Positions 51,228 through 60,691 are shown, numbered from the stretch's first letter. The stretch is 64,000 bases of DNA from an uncultured Lachnospiraceae bacterium (GCA_910577275.1 CAJTMW010000016.1:26749-90748); one strand, 5' to 3'. Numbers and translations are program-made. The notes: generated by a model from the letters alone, not told the origin.

Positions 51228-52152
51228 TTACATATATTTTTTAAAGACATCCCGCATCTTCACAGTAGCGTCTATTGTCTGATTCATGAGCTCATTGTAG
51301 TTAGAATGATCATCGAAGTTCAACCCTTGTATCCTATACTTGATGCGTAAAGCTTTTTTCCATCAAGTCTATCCCAGATAAGCTTAAACCCAAGCTCTGC
51401 TTCAATTTCTTCCTTGTGATTTGCCAATGCATTAAACAGGTCTTTATTATCGCTTATATAACACTCTACTACAATACGGCTATCCTTATTCACAAGATCG
51501 ATAGCGATGTGCGCATCGCTGGTTCCCATCGCAACATCACACCAATGATCCGTCCTTGCTTTCCTAAGATTAAACGGCTTGCCGCATGCAATGACAACTT
51601 GATTAAACTGTTCCCAGAATGCGAAACGCTCCCCTGGCTCTTATTCAAGTCACTGTCATTTGTCTTCGCCTTGCTCCGTTTAACGAAATCATTAGGCTTC
51701 TCAACAACCTCAAACTTCGGAACCGCATCGGAATCGCCTATTTTATAAGCATGGATCTCTATGAGGAAAAAGTTCACATCATTATTGGTGTTATTGTTCA
51801 ACCATTCGATAGCTGCCCGATGCTCTTCCTACGCCTCTTTAACAATCCAAATCATTACTTTTGCGTTCAATCCAGAAGCGTAAGTAATAATCTTTCCAAG
51901 ATGATCATGATTGGTTCCTTCCAACTGATTTTCGACAATAACGGTAATACTGGAAGTCTCATCCTTCGCCACAATATCGCATCGGTATGGACCAACATAT
52001 ACTTCCCTGTTAACATCCGTCAATGTAAGGCCGATGATGTCATTCAGATATGCGAGATTCTCTTCCTTTGCAAGCCAATTGGAAAAATCATACTGCTCAT
52101 GTTTCCAAAGCTCTCTGGCATCCACCTCTGTCAACTTTCCGATATCTGCCAT
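51228..52152 (-). pseudogene. DUF4268 PD-(D/E)XK-type protein, frameshifted
   Basis: It starts at ATG 52152 (AGGAGG upstream) and reads ELWKHEQYDFSNWLAKEENLAYLNDIIGL, then VGPYRCDIVAKDETSSITVIVENQLEGTNHDHLGKIITYASGL, a D...ExQ nuclease-like core. An in-frame TAG interrupts after WIVKEA (51829), and the frame resumes with EHRAAIEWLNNNTNNDVNFFL. A one-base shift follows near KSQG/ERFAFWEQF and another near LDGKK (A-run), before the end NELMNQTIDATVKMRDVFKKYM at 51228. DUF4268 proteins are commonly attached to type I restriction loci; here it is the last gene of that cluster and inactive unless the breaks are sequencing errors. Confidence 0.8.
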
Positions 52153-52169
52153 GATAATACCTCCTGATC

Positions 52170-55100
52170 TTAGCTCATGCCGTTATAGGCATTGAAATAT
52201 GCCATAGTTCTCTTTGATCCGGACACACCATCATCCGGTTGATATGTTTCTATATCTACCCACATCTCGCACTGACTGATTACCGTTTGAATAGTATCTT
52301 CCATTCCTTCAGGTGGATACTTATATTTCTTAAGCAGGCGTTTTATCATGCGCCGCATACCAGCTCTCGCAGATTCCTTTTTCTCCCAGTCAACTGTCCT
52401 AGACTTTCTAAGCTCTTCCGTCAATTCTTTAGTTATAGCAATAAGCTGATCATTTGAATAAAAATCCTTTATAGCTGCAGGTTTTGTAAGTGCATCATAG
52501 AATGCCAATTCTTCATCCGTAATCCCCATTTCGTTTCCAACTTTATGCGCATTGGAAATGTCCTGAGCCATCTTCATTAATTCTGTGATAACTTCTTCAT
52601 TCGTGAGCATCCCATTTAGGTAGGATTTCACGATACGATCCAGCATTTCAGAAAACTGCTGGGATTTTACTACATTCGTTCTTTTATATATACGAACCTG
52701 TTCAGCAATGAGCTTCTTCAACAATTCTACAGACAGATTCTTTTCCGGCATTTTTGCAACTTCTTCCATAAATGCCATATTAAACAGATTGAATTCCCTA
52801 TCAACATCCGTAAATAGATTGATGATACCATTGCTCTGAACACTCTGCTTTAACAACTCGTTAATCTGAGCAGTTATTTCCTTAAGCGATATTAGTCCCG
52901 GTTTTACAATCTTTATCAGTACAGATCTGACTGTCTCAAAGTATGCTTCCTCTCTACGTTCATCCGCATTTGCGATACTCTTTGACAGAGAAAACGCCTG
53001 CTTCATCATATAGCATTCTGTCAAATAGTTATCTCTTGTCTCCTCCATTTTCGGATCTGAAAGAAAATTAACGCCGCCGGTAATCAAATTTGCCCTTGTA
53101 AGATCACTGTCTGTGATAAGGAACTCAGAGTAATCAAAACCATGCATCAGATCACGACACACTTGTAGCTTTTCTTGGAATTTCAAATATGCCGTCTTGG
53201 AGACATCCATATTGGAATAATTCTTCCTATCCTGATCCGTATACTGCTTCATTGCAGCTTTCAAGGCAGATGCTATTCCTATATAATCAACTACAAGACC
53301 GCCTTCTTTATCCTTGAACACACGATTTACACGTGCTATAGCCTGCATCAGGTTGTGACCCTTCATCGGCTTGAACACATACATAGTAGACATTGACGGA
53401 ACATCGAATCCGGTCAGCCACATGTCCACTACAATAGCAATCTTAAACTCACTGTCATTATCCTTAAACTCTCTTGCAAGCCCTTCTCTATAAGCCTTGT
53501 TTCCGGTCAGGTCTTTCCATTCTACTGGATCCTGATTACCACTGGTCATAACAATCTTGACCTTGTTTTTCCAATCAGGCCTTAAATCTTCAGTAATATA
53601 ATTGTAAATCTTTACGGCAATAGGCCTAGAATATGCTACGATCATCGCCTTACCGGTCTGCTCATACTGACGAAAATTCTCATAGTGGTCGATAATATCA
53701 AGACACAGTGAATCTATAACTTCTGGTGTTCCAAGCACGCTATCCATATGAGCCAGTTCGTATTTACTCTTTTCGATATCTACCTCATTAGCGTTCTCTT
53801 TCAACTTTTCATAGATCTCATCTATTTCCTGGAGAATATCCGAATTCAGTTCCAGCTTCACTACTCGGCTTTCATAATAAATTGGTCTTGTAGCTCCGTC
53901 TGCTACAGCCTGAGACATATCATATACGTCAATATAATTACCGAACACCTCTATAGTATTTCTGTCTTCCAGTGAAATCGGGGTACCCGTAAAACCAATG
54001 TAGGTAGCTTTCGGCAACGCATTTCTCACCCTTCTTGCATTGCCTATAGTAACTTTACCGGTCTTAGCATTAACTTTCTCTTCAAAACCATACTGGCTAC
54101 GGTGCGCTTCGTCAGCCATAACGACAATATTTCTTCTTTCAGAAAGCGGTTCATTACTCTCTTCAAATTTTTGCATCGTAGTGAAGATGATTCCATTAGC
54201 AGCTCTATCATCCAGCCAGTCCATTAGAGCTATTGTCTTGGAACCTTTCTCTTTTTCTTCATCCGACAGTCTTCTCTTCTCAGCCTGAGCAGGTGTCTGT
54301 CTCAGGAAATCTTTACATTTTGAAAACTGTGCAAAAAGTTGATCGTCAAGATCATTTCTGTCAGTAATAACGACTATAGTCGGACTATTCAACACCGATT
54401 GAATATACTTCGCATAGAATACCATGGATAAAGACTTGCCACTTCCCTGAGTATGCCAGAATACTCCTCCGCGTCCATCTCCACCTTCAGCACTTGCTTT
54501 CTTTGTCGATTCTACAGCCTTCTTTACGGCAAAGTATTGATGATATGCCGCAAGTATCTTTACATCTCCGCCGATTTCCTTGGAAAAGCAGATAAAATTC
54601 TGAATAATATCCAAAAATCTATTCTTAGTAAACATTCCTTTTATAAGCGTAGTAAAATCTGCATATCTAGTTTCCTCATAGTCTCCATCGACCGTTTTCC
54701 AATCCATAAAGCGATCTATGCTTGCGGTTATAGTTCCAGCTTTAGTCTGTGATTGATCGCTGATTACACAAAAAGCATTATAGATGAACATTCCCTCTAT
54801 AGACTTTTTATAGTTTTGGATCTGTTGATACGCATCCTCTATAGTAACAGTATCGGCTTTAGGAGACTTTAATTCCATCACAACGACTGGAATACCATTC
54901 AAAAAAATGACAACGTCTGGACGTTTTGTTTCGTATTCAGAATATGTCCATTGATTTGCAACAACAAAACTATTCATTGATGGAGTGTTATAATCGACCA
55001 ATCTGACAAGTTCGCTTTTATTTTCCCCATTTTTCATATAAGATATTTGGATCCCATTTTGCAAATAGTCCATAAATATCTCATTTTTCGAAACCAGCGA

Positions 55101-55316
55101 AGCAGCTTCATATGTTTTGATCTTATATACTGTCTCATCTACAGCATTCTGAGGAAGTTCCGGATTAATCATCTCAATTGAATTCCTCAATTGCTCTTCC
55201 ATCAGCGGATTTCGAATATCTCTTTCAACATCAGGACCATAAATATGTGTATAGCCCATATTGGAAAATAATTCTATTATGGAGTTTTCATAACTAGCCT
55301 CATCAAAAATCGCCAT
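52170..55316 (-). CDS. hsdR: Type I restriction endonuclease subunit R
   Basis: A 1048-aa motor and nuclease subunit. The N-terminal nuclease core is RPDVVIFLNGIPVVVMELKSP (D...ExK). Superfamily 2 helicase motifs follow: I HTQGSGKSLSMVF, II MADEAHRSQYG, III GFTGTPIS, then IV-VI including MIVAYSRPIAVKIY, VVDMWLTGFDVPSM and MQAIARVNRVFKDKEGG. A C-terminal helical region that contacts the methylase completes it. In the HsdR2MS complex it translocates and cuts unmethylated DNA. I chose ATG 55316 (GAGGT upstream) over a TTG 54 nt earlier. The gene follows a 70-aa ORF and precedes the DUF4268 gene by 17 bp. Confidence 0.95.
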   Translation of the reverse strand: MAIFDEASYENSIIELFSNMGYTHIYGPDVERDIRNPLMEEQLRNSIEMINPELPQNAVDETVYKIKTYEAASLVSKNEIFMDYLQNGIQISYMKNGENKSELVRLVDYNTPSMNSFVVANQWTYSEYETKRPDVVIFLNGIPVVVMELKSPKADTVTIEDAYQQIQNYKKSIEGMFIYNAFCVISDQSQTKAGTITASIDRFMDWKTVDGDYEETRYADFTTLIKGMFTKNRFLDIIQNFICFSKEIGGDVKILAAYHQYFAVKKAVESTKKASAEGGDGRGGVFWHTQGSGKSLSMVFYAKYIQSVLNSPTIVVITDRNDLDDQLFAQFSKCKDFLRQTPAQAEKRRLSDEEKEKGSKTIALMDWLDDRAANGIIFTTMQKFEESNEPLSERRNIVVMADEAHRSQYGFEEKVNAKTGKVTIGNARRVRNALPKATYIGFTGTPISLEDRNTIEVFGNYIDVYDMSQAVADGATRPIYYESRVVKLELNSDILQEIDEIYEKLKENANEVDIEKSKYELAHMDSVLGTPEVIDSLCLDIIDHYENFRQYEQTGKAMIVAYSRPIAVKIYNYITEDLRPDWKNKVKIVMTSGNQDPVEWKDLTGNKAYREGLAREFKDNDSEFKIAIVVDMWLTGFDVPSMSTMYVFKPMKGHNLMQAIARVNRVFKDKEGGLVVDYIGIASALKAAMKQYTDQDRKNYSNMDVSKTAYLKFQEKLQVCRDLMHGFDYSEFLITDSDLTRANLITGGVNFLSDPKMEETRDNYLTECYMMKQAFSLSKSIANADERREEAYFETVRSVLIKIVKPGLISLKEITAQINELLKQSVQSNGIINLFTDVDREFNLFNMAFMEEVAKMPEKNLSVELLKKLIAEQVRIYKRTNVVKSQQFSEMLDRIVKSYLNGMLTNEEVITELMKMAQDISNAHKVGNEMGITDEELAFYDALTKPAAIKDFYSNDQLIAITKELTEELRKSRTVDWEKKESARAGMRRMIKRLLKKYKYPPEGMEDTIQTVISQCEMWVDIETYQPDDGVSGSKRTMAYFNAYNGMS

Positions 55317-55330
55317 ATTATAATACCTCT

Positions 55331-55543
55331 CTATCTGTCTTCCTTCAGCTTCAAATACTGTTTTTTCCAAGCCCTTGATGGTTTTCTACAAATTCCATCT
55401 TCGCTAGTAAAAGCACAAACATTTGGAATGCTATTATTTGCACATATACTTGGGTTGTTTTGTCTGCATCCATAGGTTTGATCTTCCGTATCAAAATCTG
55501 ATAACGGCGCAGAAAATGGAACTTTGACTTCTCGACTACTCAT
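55331..55543 (-). CDS. Small Cys-rich protein of unknown function in the hsd operon
   Basis: A 70-aa protein whose ATG overlaps the hsdS stop (ATGA) and whose stop is 14 nt before the hsdR start. Four cysteines at 26, 34, 43 and 52 are almost evenly spaced (intervals of 7 to 8 residues), in YGCRQNN, SICANNS, NVCAFTS and GICRKPSRAWKKQY. The N-terminus VKVPFSAPLSDF is proline-rich. A four-Cys zinc knuckle is the obvious guess. Tight coupling to hsdS and hsdR argues it is expressed with, and acts with, the restriction complex. No family recognised with confidence. Confidence 0.65.
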   Translation of the reverse strand: MSSREVKVPFSAPLSDFDTEDQTYGCRQNNPSICANNSIPNVCAFTSEDGICRKPSRAWKKQYLKLKEDR

Positions 55544-56727
55544 ACAGTTATTCCCCCTATATCCAGCGTTTCTTTCAAAAGCTGTGGTAACAAAGCATCT
55601 CTCATCTCCACAAGGCGACTACATTCAATTCTGCTAGAAATCATTAGTGCATACAAAGGTTTTATTATTTCTGATATTCGATCATAATCATCTTTATCTG
55701 GAATCAGCACCTTCGCTTTTTCAAGTTCTTCTCTCTTAATATGCCCCATAGTTGTTGCCTTATCAGCAGCAACAGCGATAAATTTTTCAAGATAAAAAAG
55801 CGTCCATGAATAATAAAACCAACTATCATATGTATCTGAAGACACTTTGAACAGATGCTGATTTAATCCACAATCTCCACCACACCAGAAATCGACCAAC
55901 AAGCTTCCTGACCAAGAAAAGACTACATCACAATTTTTAATGATATATTCCTTTTTAATGTTTGGAGAACATTTTTCACTAGCATTATCACACATTCCCT
56001 GTCTCAGTTCTCGTATTTTCAAAACAGGTAACCCTTCTTCATCCTCACTTGGTCTATACTTTTGCATAGCCAGTCCATTCAAGTAGTTTGCGATATCATT
56101 CAGGCAACCTTCTTGCCAATTGTGGGGAATATCCTCCTTTTGTGCTATTTCCTCCAAGAAAATAGCATATGCCTGTTCATGAAGGTTATTCGCAATTTTC
56201 CTTGTAATCCTTATTTTTTCATCAATATTACGTATTATATAAGATATTTTTTCCTGTGTTTCCATTGGCGGTAGCGGAACTTGCAATACTCTTATGGTTT
56301 TCATTGGTATTGTCGGTTGACTACTACCCGTCATATTTCCGCTCATTTCTTGATAAAAATCATTACTTCGAATATAGCTGTATAAATAATATGGATCTAC
56401 CTTTTTTATGTCTGGAGTGATTTTACATATATTCGGTGCTAGATGGTATTTATCGTTTTCGCTTATCATTGCACAATCGCCATATCCGTTTCCAGTATAT
56501 GTCAACAGAATATCATTTACATACAGCTTACTTCTTGTAAGAAAATCCGAAACATCTCGATCAATCCGTTTAATATCAGAAAGGACAAGCTCCCCTTTTC
56601 TTAAATTAAGGGCTCGTAGAGCTATTATCTCGCCATTTTCTATATACTCTATGTATTTTGTAAATTCAAAACCAGCCAACTTGGTTATATCACTGATTTC
56701 TCCCAATTTTACATACTCAAAAGACAT
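55540..56727 (-). CDS. hsdS: Type I restriction specificity subunit S
   Basis: A 395-aa DNA-recognition subunit. Two target-recognition domains are visible (about 5-165 and 200-355). The first starts VKLGEISDITKLAGFEFTKYIEY and ends VLQVPLPPMETQEKISYIIRNIDEKIRI, and the second starts CLNDIANYLNGLAMQKYRPSEDEEGLPVLKI and ends KAKVLIPDKDDYDRISEIIKPLY. Each is followed by a conserved coiled-coil spacer. ATG 56727 (GCGAGG upstream) lies 2 nt after the stop of the 143-aa gene. The bipartite target sequence cannot be predicted. Confidence 0.93.
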   Translation of the reverse strand: MSFEYVKLGEISDITKLAGFEFTKYIEYIENGEIIALRALNLRKGELVLSDIKRIDRDVSDFLTRSKLYVNDILLTYTGNGYGDCAMISENDKYHLAPNICKITPDIKKVDPYYLYSYIRSNDFYQEMSGNMTGSSQPTIPMKTIRVLQVPLPPMETQEKISYIIRNIDEKIRITRKIANNLHEQAYAIFLEEIAQKEDIPHNWQEGCLNDIANYLNGLAMQKYRPSEDEEGLPVLKIRELRQGMCDNASEKCSPNIKKEYIIKNCDVVFSWSGSLLVDFWCGGDCGLNQHLFKVSSDTYDSWFYYSWTLFYLEKFIAVAADKATTMGHIKREELEKAKVLIPDKDDYDRISEIIKPLYALMISSRIECSRLVEMRDALLPQLLKETLDIGGITV

Positions 56728-56729
56728 AT

Positions 56730-57161
56730 CTATACCTCGCACTCTATAATGAAATATGGACTCATATTGTGTTTTGAAGCAGAAGACAAAGGAGCCTTCG
56801 ATGATTTTACGAAGCATTTACTCATTATGTCGTTATCAGCTTCTTCAAACTTTGTAACCTTAAACCAAGTCTTAACCTTGTCAGCCCGATTGTGATAATA
56901 GCTTGGGTATTCTTCCTTTGGTGGCTCATCAAAGACAATATCGGATATGTGCGCCCAAAATCTTTTGGTTTTCCCGCTCTGTATCAATAATACTTTTGCC
57001 GTATTATTTTTAAGGATCATATTCTTTACTTTTAGAGACAACGGTAGTCCAAATTTTCCATACCAAACAAAGCCATTTTTCAAGATTATTTCTTCATGCT
57101 CTAAAATGGTTCCTTTTTCAGTAGCAAAATTTTCGGAAAACCTGAGTGCAACTGTATCCAT
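56730..57161 (-). CDS. Unknown 143-aa protein between hsdM and hsdS (PUA/EVE-like?)
   Basis: A soluble beta-rich protein: HEEIILKNGFVWYGKFGLPLSLKVKNMI, then AKVLLIQSGKTKRFWAHISDIVFDEPP, then VKTWFKVTKFEEADNDIMSKCFVKSS and the ending SPYFIIECEV. The FWAHISDI and TWFKVTKF strands recall EVE/PUA-type barrels that bind modified bases, but this is only suggestive. It is co-transcribed: 7 nt after hsdM and 2 nt before hsdS. It interrupts the usual hsdM-hsdS adjacency, so it may modulate modification or read it. Confidence 0.6.
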   Translation of the reverse strand: MDTVALRFSENFATEKGTILEHEEIILKNGFVWYGKFGLPLSLKVKNMILKNNTAKVLLIQSGKTKRFWAHISDIVFDEPPKEEYPSYYHNRADKVKTWFKVTKFEEADNDIMSKCFVKSSKAPLSSASKHNMSPYFIIECEV

Positions 57162-57168
57162 AATTCAC

Positions 57169-58692
57169 CTATCTCAACGGAAAACCTATCAATCCAAGAT
57201 TTTCCCTTATAATTTCTTCTAAACCATGTGATTGTTCTAATAAATCGGACAATTCATCTGTAAGCCGTCCCATTTTTTCCTCAAACGGCTCTTCATCACC
57301 TTGCTCTCCATGCCCAACATAGCGCCCAGGTGTAAGCACATACCCTTGTTCTGAAATTTTCTCAGTGGTCACTACTGCACAGAAGCCAGGTACATCCTCT
57401 AATGTACCGTCAATAAATCTATTATAGGTATCTGCAATCTGACCTATATCATTATCCTCAGGATTATCTGTTCCATCTGTCAATTCTTTTAGAGAACGTG
57501 AAACCATTGTTCCCATATTATGAGCATCAATAAATAGTGTTTTTCCTTTTTGTCTTTTTTCTTTTGCTAAAAACCACAGACAAACTGGAATTGTCGTTGT
57601 GTAAAACAACTGGCTTGGAAGTAGCACTATACATTCAACAAGATCTGTATTTATGATATTTTTTCTAATCTCACCCTCACCACCTGATTCGGAGGCTAAA
57701 GACCCCTTCGCTAATACCATTCCCATTCTGCCGTTTGGTGCTAAATGCCATAACATATGTTGGATCCACGCAAAGTTAGCATTACTCGCAGGTGGCATTC
57801 CATATTTCCATCTCTGATCCTCTTTCAACTTATCTGCTCCCCACGGAGTGAGATTGAAGGGTGGATTGGCCATTATGAAATCAGCCTTCATCGTTGGATG
57901 TTGGTCATTAAGAAAAGTATCCTCTGGTATTTCTCCTAAATTGCAGTCTATTCCCCTAATTGCTAAATTCATTTTAGCCATTTTCCATGTTGTCGGATTT
58001 GATTCCTGTCCATATACAGATATGTTATTAATATTCCCCTGATGATTCTTAACAAAATTTGCTGATTGCACAAACATTCCTCCGGCTCCACAGCAGGGAT
58101 CGTAGACTCGTCCATTATATGGCTGCAATATTTCAACTATTGTTCTAACCACGCATGAAGGAGTATAGAATTGACCGGCATTCTTTCCTTCCTGTTCCGC
58201 AAAATTTCTTAGACAGTACTCATATGTCCTACCTAATAAGTCCTTTTCATCCATGCCATCAGTCATTTTAACGTTTGTGAAGAGATCAACGACCTCTCCT
58301 AATCTTCTCTTATCAAGTTCTGGTCTAGCAAAATTTTTGGGGAGAATACCTTTTAGTTTCTTGTTTTCTTCTTCTATTGCAGCCATCGCCGTATCGATGG
58401 TTGTGCCTATTTCTGGCTTATGTGCTACTTCTGCTATATCCTTCCATCTGGCTCCGGACGGTACATAAAATATATTATCTGCATCATATTCATCTCGATC
58501 TTCTTCAAAGCCTTCACCTTCTTCAACTAAGGCATTATATTTTTCATCAAAGCTATCAGAAATATACTTCAGGAAAATCAGCCCCAAAATGACATTTTTG
58601 TACTCTGATGCATCCATATTTCCTCTAAGAACACAGGCTGCATCCCATATCTCTTTCTCAAATCCTATTTCTGCCGTATTTTTTGTTGCCAT
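57169..58692 (-). CDS. hsdM: Type I restriction modification methylase subunit M
   Basis: A 507-aa N6-adenine methyltransferase. The N-terminal HsdM_N helical domain is IWDAACVLRGNMDASEYKNVILGLIFLKYISDSFDEKY. SAM motif I is VYDPCCGAGGMFVQSANFV, preceded by GQFYTPSCVVRTIVEIL, and catalytic motif IV is FIMANPPFNL (NPPF). ATG 58692 has AAAGGAAG 9 nt upstream and is chosen over the GTG at 58701. With HsdS it methylates host DNA, and with HsdR it forms the restriction complex. Confidence 0.96.
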   Translation of the reverse strand: MATKNTAEIGFEKEIWDAACVLRGNMDASEYKNVILGLIFLKYISDSFDEKYNALVEEGEGFEEDRDEYDADNIFYVPSGARWKDIAEVAHKPEIGTTIDTAMAAIEEENKKLKGILPKNFARPELDKRRLGEVVDLFTNVKMTDGMDEKDLLGRTYEYCLRNFAEQEGKNAGQFYTPSCVVRTIVEILQPYNGRVYDPCCGAGGMFVQSANFVKNHQGNINNISVYGQESNPTTWKMAKMNLAIRGIDCNLGEIPEDTFLNDQHPTMKADFIMANPPFNLTPWGADKLKEDQRWKYGMPPASNANFAWIQHMLWHLAPNGRMGMVLAKGSLASESGGEGEIRKNIINTDLVECIVLLPSQLFYTTTIPVCLWFLAKEKRQKGKTLFIDAHNMGTMVSRSLKELTDGTDNPEDNDIGQIADTYNRFIDGTLEDVPGFCAVVTTEKISEQGYVLTPGRYVGHGEQGDEEPFEEKMGRLTDELSDLLEQSHGLEEIIRENLGLIGFPLR

Positions 58693-58697
58693 TTTTT

Positions 58698-59402
58698 TCA
58701 CACTTCCTTTACTCTATTTTTTGCTTCTTTTATCAAACTTAGTCGCTCATCATCTGACAATCCTGATAATTCTTCTATAGTTGCAATCCAATCTGCATCT
58801 TTATAAACTGACCAACTCTTAGTATCTATAGCTTCCTGAATATTGCTCTTACAATTCATAAGCCCTAATTTCTTAAACAGCGGCAATGACGTATCTTTCC
58901 ACCATTTCAGCATTTCATCATCAATTTCTGAAATCTTAAACCTTTTTCTAAGAAGATATGAAAGCACTCGATCTTCGATTTTCAGATAATCCGAATCATA
59001 CTTTGGTAGCAACATCGGTTTTGGATCCTCTCCAACCTCATCTTCGGATTCATCGGAGATCATTTTCCCAGTATCTACTTCCATCAAGTTCGGAATAATA
59101 ATGTTTCGATATGCCAATAAACGATCAAGTACTCTCGCCGTCTGCTCATATGTCAATTTTTCTATCACAAGACCATCTATCTCTTTTGACTCACTCCTGC
59201 CTAAAATCCAATCAACAGAGACATCATAAGCTTTTGATATTTCATACAGCATATCCGTAGTAGGCACTTGTTGTCCGTTCACCCACTTACTTACATTCCC
59301 CTGTGACGTATTTAGTTTTCTTGCCACCGTTTCCTGAGTATCGTTTTTAAATACATTCGATAAACGATCTTTTACTATCGCGTTCAAATCTTCCATTGCC
59401 AA
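58698..59402 (-). CDS. Xre-type HTH regulator, paralogue 1
   Basis: A 234-aa protein. The HTH (about 12-70) reads TQETVARKLNTSQGNVSKWVNGQQVPTTDMLYEISKAYDVSVDWILGRS. The C-terminal 160 residues are mostly helical and acidic, with no recognised domain. TTG 59402 has GGAGG at 7 nt; ATG 59396 is an alternative. It ends 6 nt before the hsdM start. Together with the next two genes it forms a tandem trio sharing the HTH and the VSVDW(I/L)LG linker but with divergent C-termini. Confidence 0.85.
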   Translation of the reverse strand: MAMEDLNAIVKDRLSNVFKNDTQETVARKLNTSQGNVSKWVNGQQVPTTDMLYEISKAYDVSVDWILGRSESKEIDGLVIEKLTYEQTARVLDRLLAYRNIIIPNLMEVDTGKMISDESEDEVGEDPKPMLLPKYDSDYLKIEDRVLSYLLRKRFKISEIDDEMLKWWKDTSLPLFKKLGLMNCKSNIQEAIDTKSWSVYKDADWIATIEELSGLSDDERLSLIKEAKNRVKEV

Positions 59403-59405
59403 TTA

Positions 59406-60011
59406 TCAACCTCCAAATGGGCCGATATCTTTTCCCATCATATCAGCATATTCGTCCTCGATCTCTTTTGCTCTATCTAATACTTCAAGCCAGTTCGACT
59501 CCGTTATTGCTTCCCCTGCCAAGAAATCAAGTCCTTTCATTGACCAAGTACCTTCCCAGATTATTTCTCTGTCTTGGAATTGAGCAAGTTTGCTTTCTTC
59601 CCAACTACTGAATAGTTCTTTATCTGTTTCAGATAATGTGAGGCTTTTCTTTATTAGCATTTTTATTAGCGGGTCAGTCAACTTAAAAATAATTGAATTC
59701 GATTGTTCCTCAATTTTAAGTGCTCCTCTCTTTATCAATCCTTGTAAATTTTGAATTGCTGTAGCATAAGTAGTGCCATCAATTCTTTTATAAATCTTCT
59801 TGTTATCAGAAATACCCAGAATCCAATCAACCGAAACCTCATATATATCCGCAACATGATATATGGTTTCTAATGTTGGCTGCTGTGTTCCGGATAGTAA
59901 CTTACTTACATTTCCCTGTGTCATATTCAGCTTTTTCCCGACAGTTTCCTGCGAATCCGTACCAAAGACCTCTCTAAGACGAGCTTTAATAATATCCACT
60001 TCCAATGCCAT
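59406..60011 (-). CDS. Xre-type HTH regulator, paralogue 2
   Basis: A 201-aa protein. The HTH reads SQETVGKKLNMTQGNVSKLLSGTQQPTLETIYHVADIYEVSVDWILGIS (about 18-66). The C-terminal part includes YATAIQNLQGLIKRGALKIEEQSNSIIFKLTDPLIKMLI, an apparent second small winged-helix-like unit, and a Trp-rich end (LFSSWEESK, IIWEGTWSM, ESNWLEVLDRAKEIEDEYADMMG). Its stop lies 4 nt upstream of the next paralogue's TTG start, so translation is probably coupled. Confidence 0.85.
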   Translation of the reverse strand: MALEVDIIKARLREVFGTDSQETVGKKLNMTQGNVSKLLSGTQQPTLETIYHVADIYEVSVDWILGISDNKKIYKRIDGTTYATAIQNLQGLIKRGALKIEEQSNSIIFKLTDPLIKMLIKKSLTLSETDKELFSSWEESKLAQFQDREIIWEGTWSMKGLDFLAGEAITESNWLEVLDRAKEIEDEYADMMGKDIGPFGG

Positions 60012-60034
60012 TCTTTATCTCCTAATAACAAAAA

Positions 60035-60643
60035 CTACACTGTATCATTTCCGGCAAGTCTTTCAGTATAAGCAGCATAGAATGCTTTTAACACATCAAT
60101 GGATACCCCTGCCGGGTCTCGGAACTCATAATACAATTCTCTTACTTCGTCATTCCACGGTATGTATGGGATACTTGAATACTCTTCAATTCTCTTTTCC
60201 ATCCACATATCATAAATATCTTTGGGGCTTTGCGCCATACACCTCCACTCATACAGCAAAGAATGAAGAATCTCATCATTTACACCAAAAGATGTCACTT
60301 CTGGCAATTCCGTATTACGCCCATCTACACTAATCATACTATTGGGGAAAGGCCATATAATGCCCATTTCACCTAATGAAACAAAAGCCTTAAGAACATC
60401 CCCATATGTCTGTACAGAGGATATTCTTTTTTTAACATCACTCAACCCAAGAAGCCAATCAACAGAAACATTATATTTTTGCGCAATATTATAAATCGTC
60501 TCAATCGTTGGTTCCTGTGTTCCAGACAGCATCTTACTTACATTTGCCTGCGATGAATTAATACGCTTTCCTATTACAATTTGCGTATCATCACCAAATG
60601 CTTCTTTAAGTCTTTCTTTCATCAGATTTAGATTAAATTCCAT
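60035..60643 (-). CDS. Xre-type HTH regulator, paralogue 3
   Basis: A 202-aa protein and first gene of the cluster. The HTH reads TQIVIGKRINSSQANVSKMLSGTQEPTIETIYNIAQKYNVSVDWLLGLS (about 20-68). The C-terminal part has YGDVLKAFVSLGEMGIIWPFPNSMISVDG, aligned with the same region of paralogue 2, and a Trp/Tyr-rich helix region (YEWRCMAQSPKDIYDMWMEKRIEEY). The short leader carries inverted ATATTC repeats, so autoregulation of the whole restriction cluster is likely but inferred. Confidence 0.85.
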   Translation of the reverse strand: MEFNLNLMKERLKEAFGDDTQIVIGKRINSSQANVSKMLSGTQEPTIETIYNIAQKYNVSVDWLLGLSDVKKRISSVQTYGDVLKAFVSLGEMGIIWPFPNSMISVDGRNTELPEVTSFGVNDEILHSLLYEWRCMAQSPKDIYDMWMEKRIEEYSSIPYIPWNDEVRELYYEFRDPAGVSIDVLKAFYAAYTERLAGNDTV

Positions 60644-60691
60644 ACTGCATCATTCCCCACTCGAATAATAACATTCCCGTCACGCATACTT

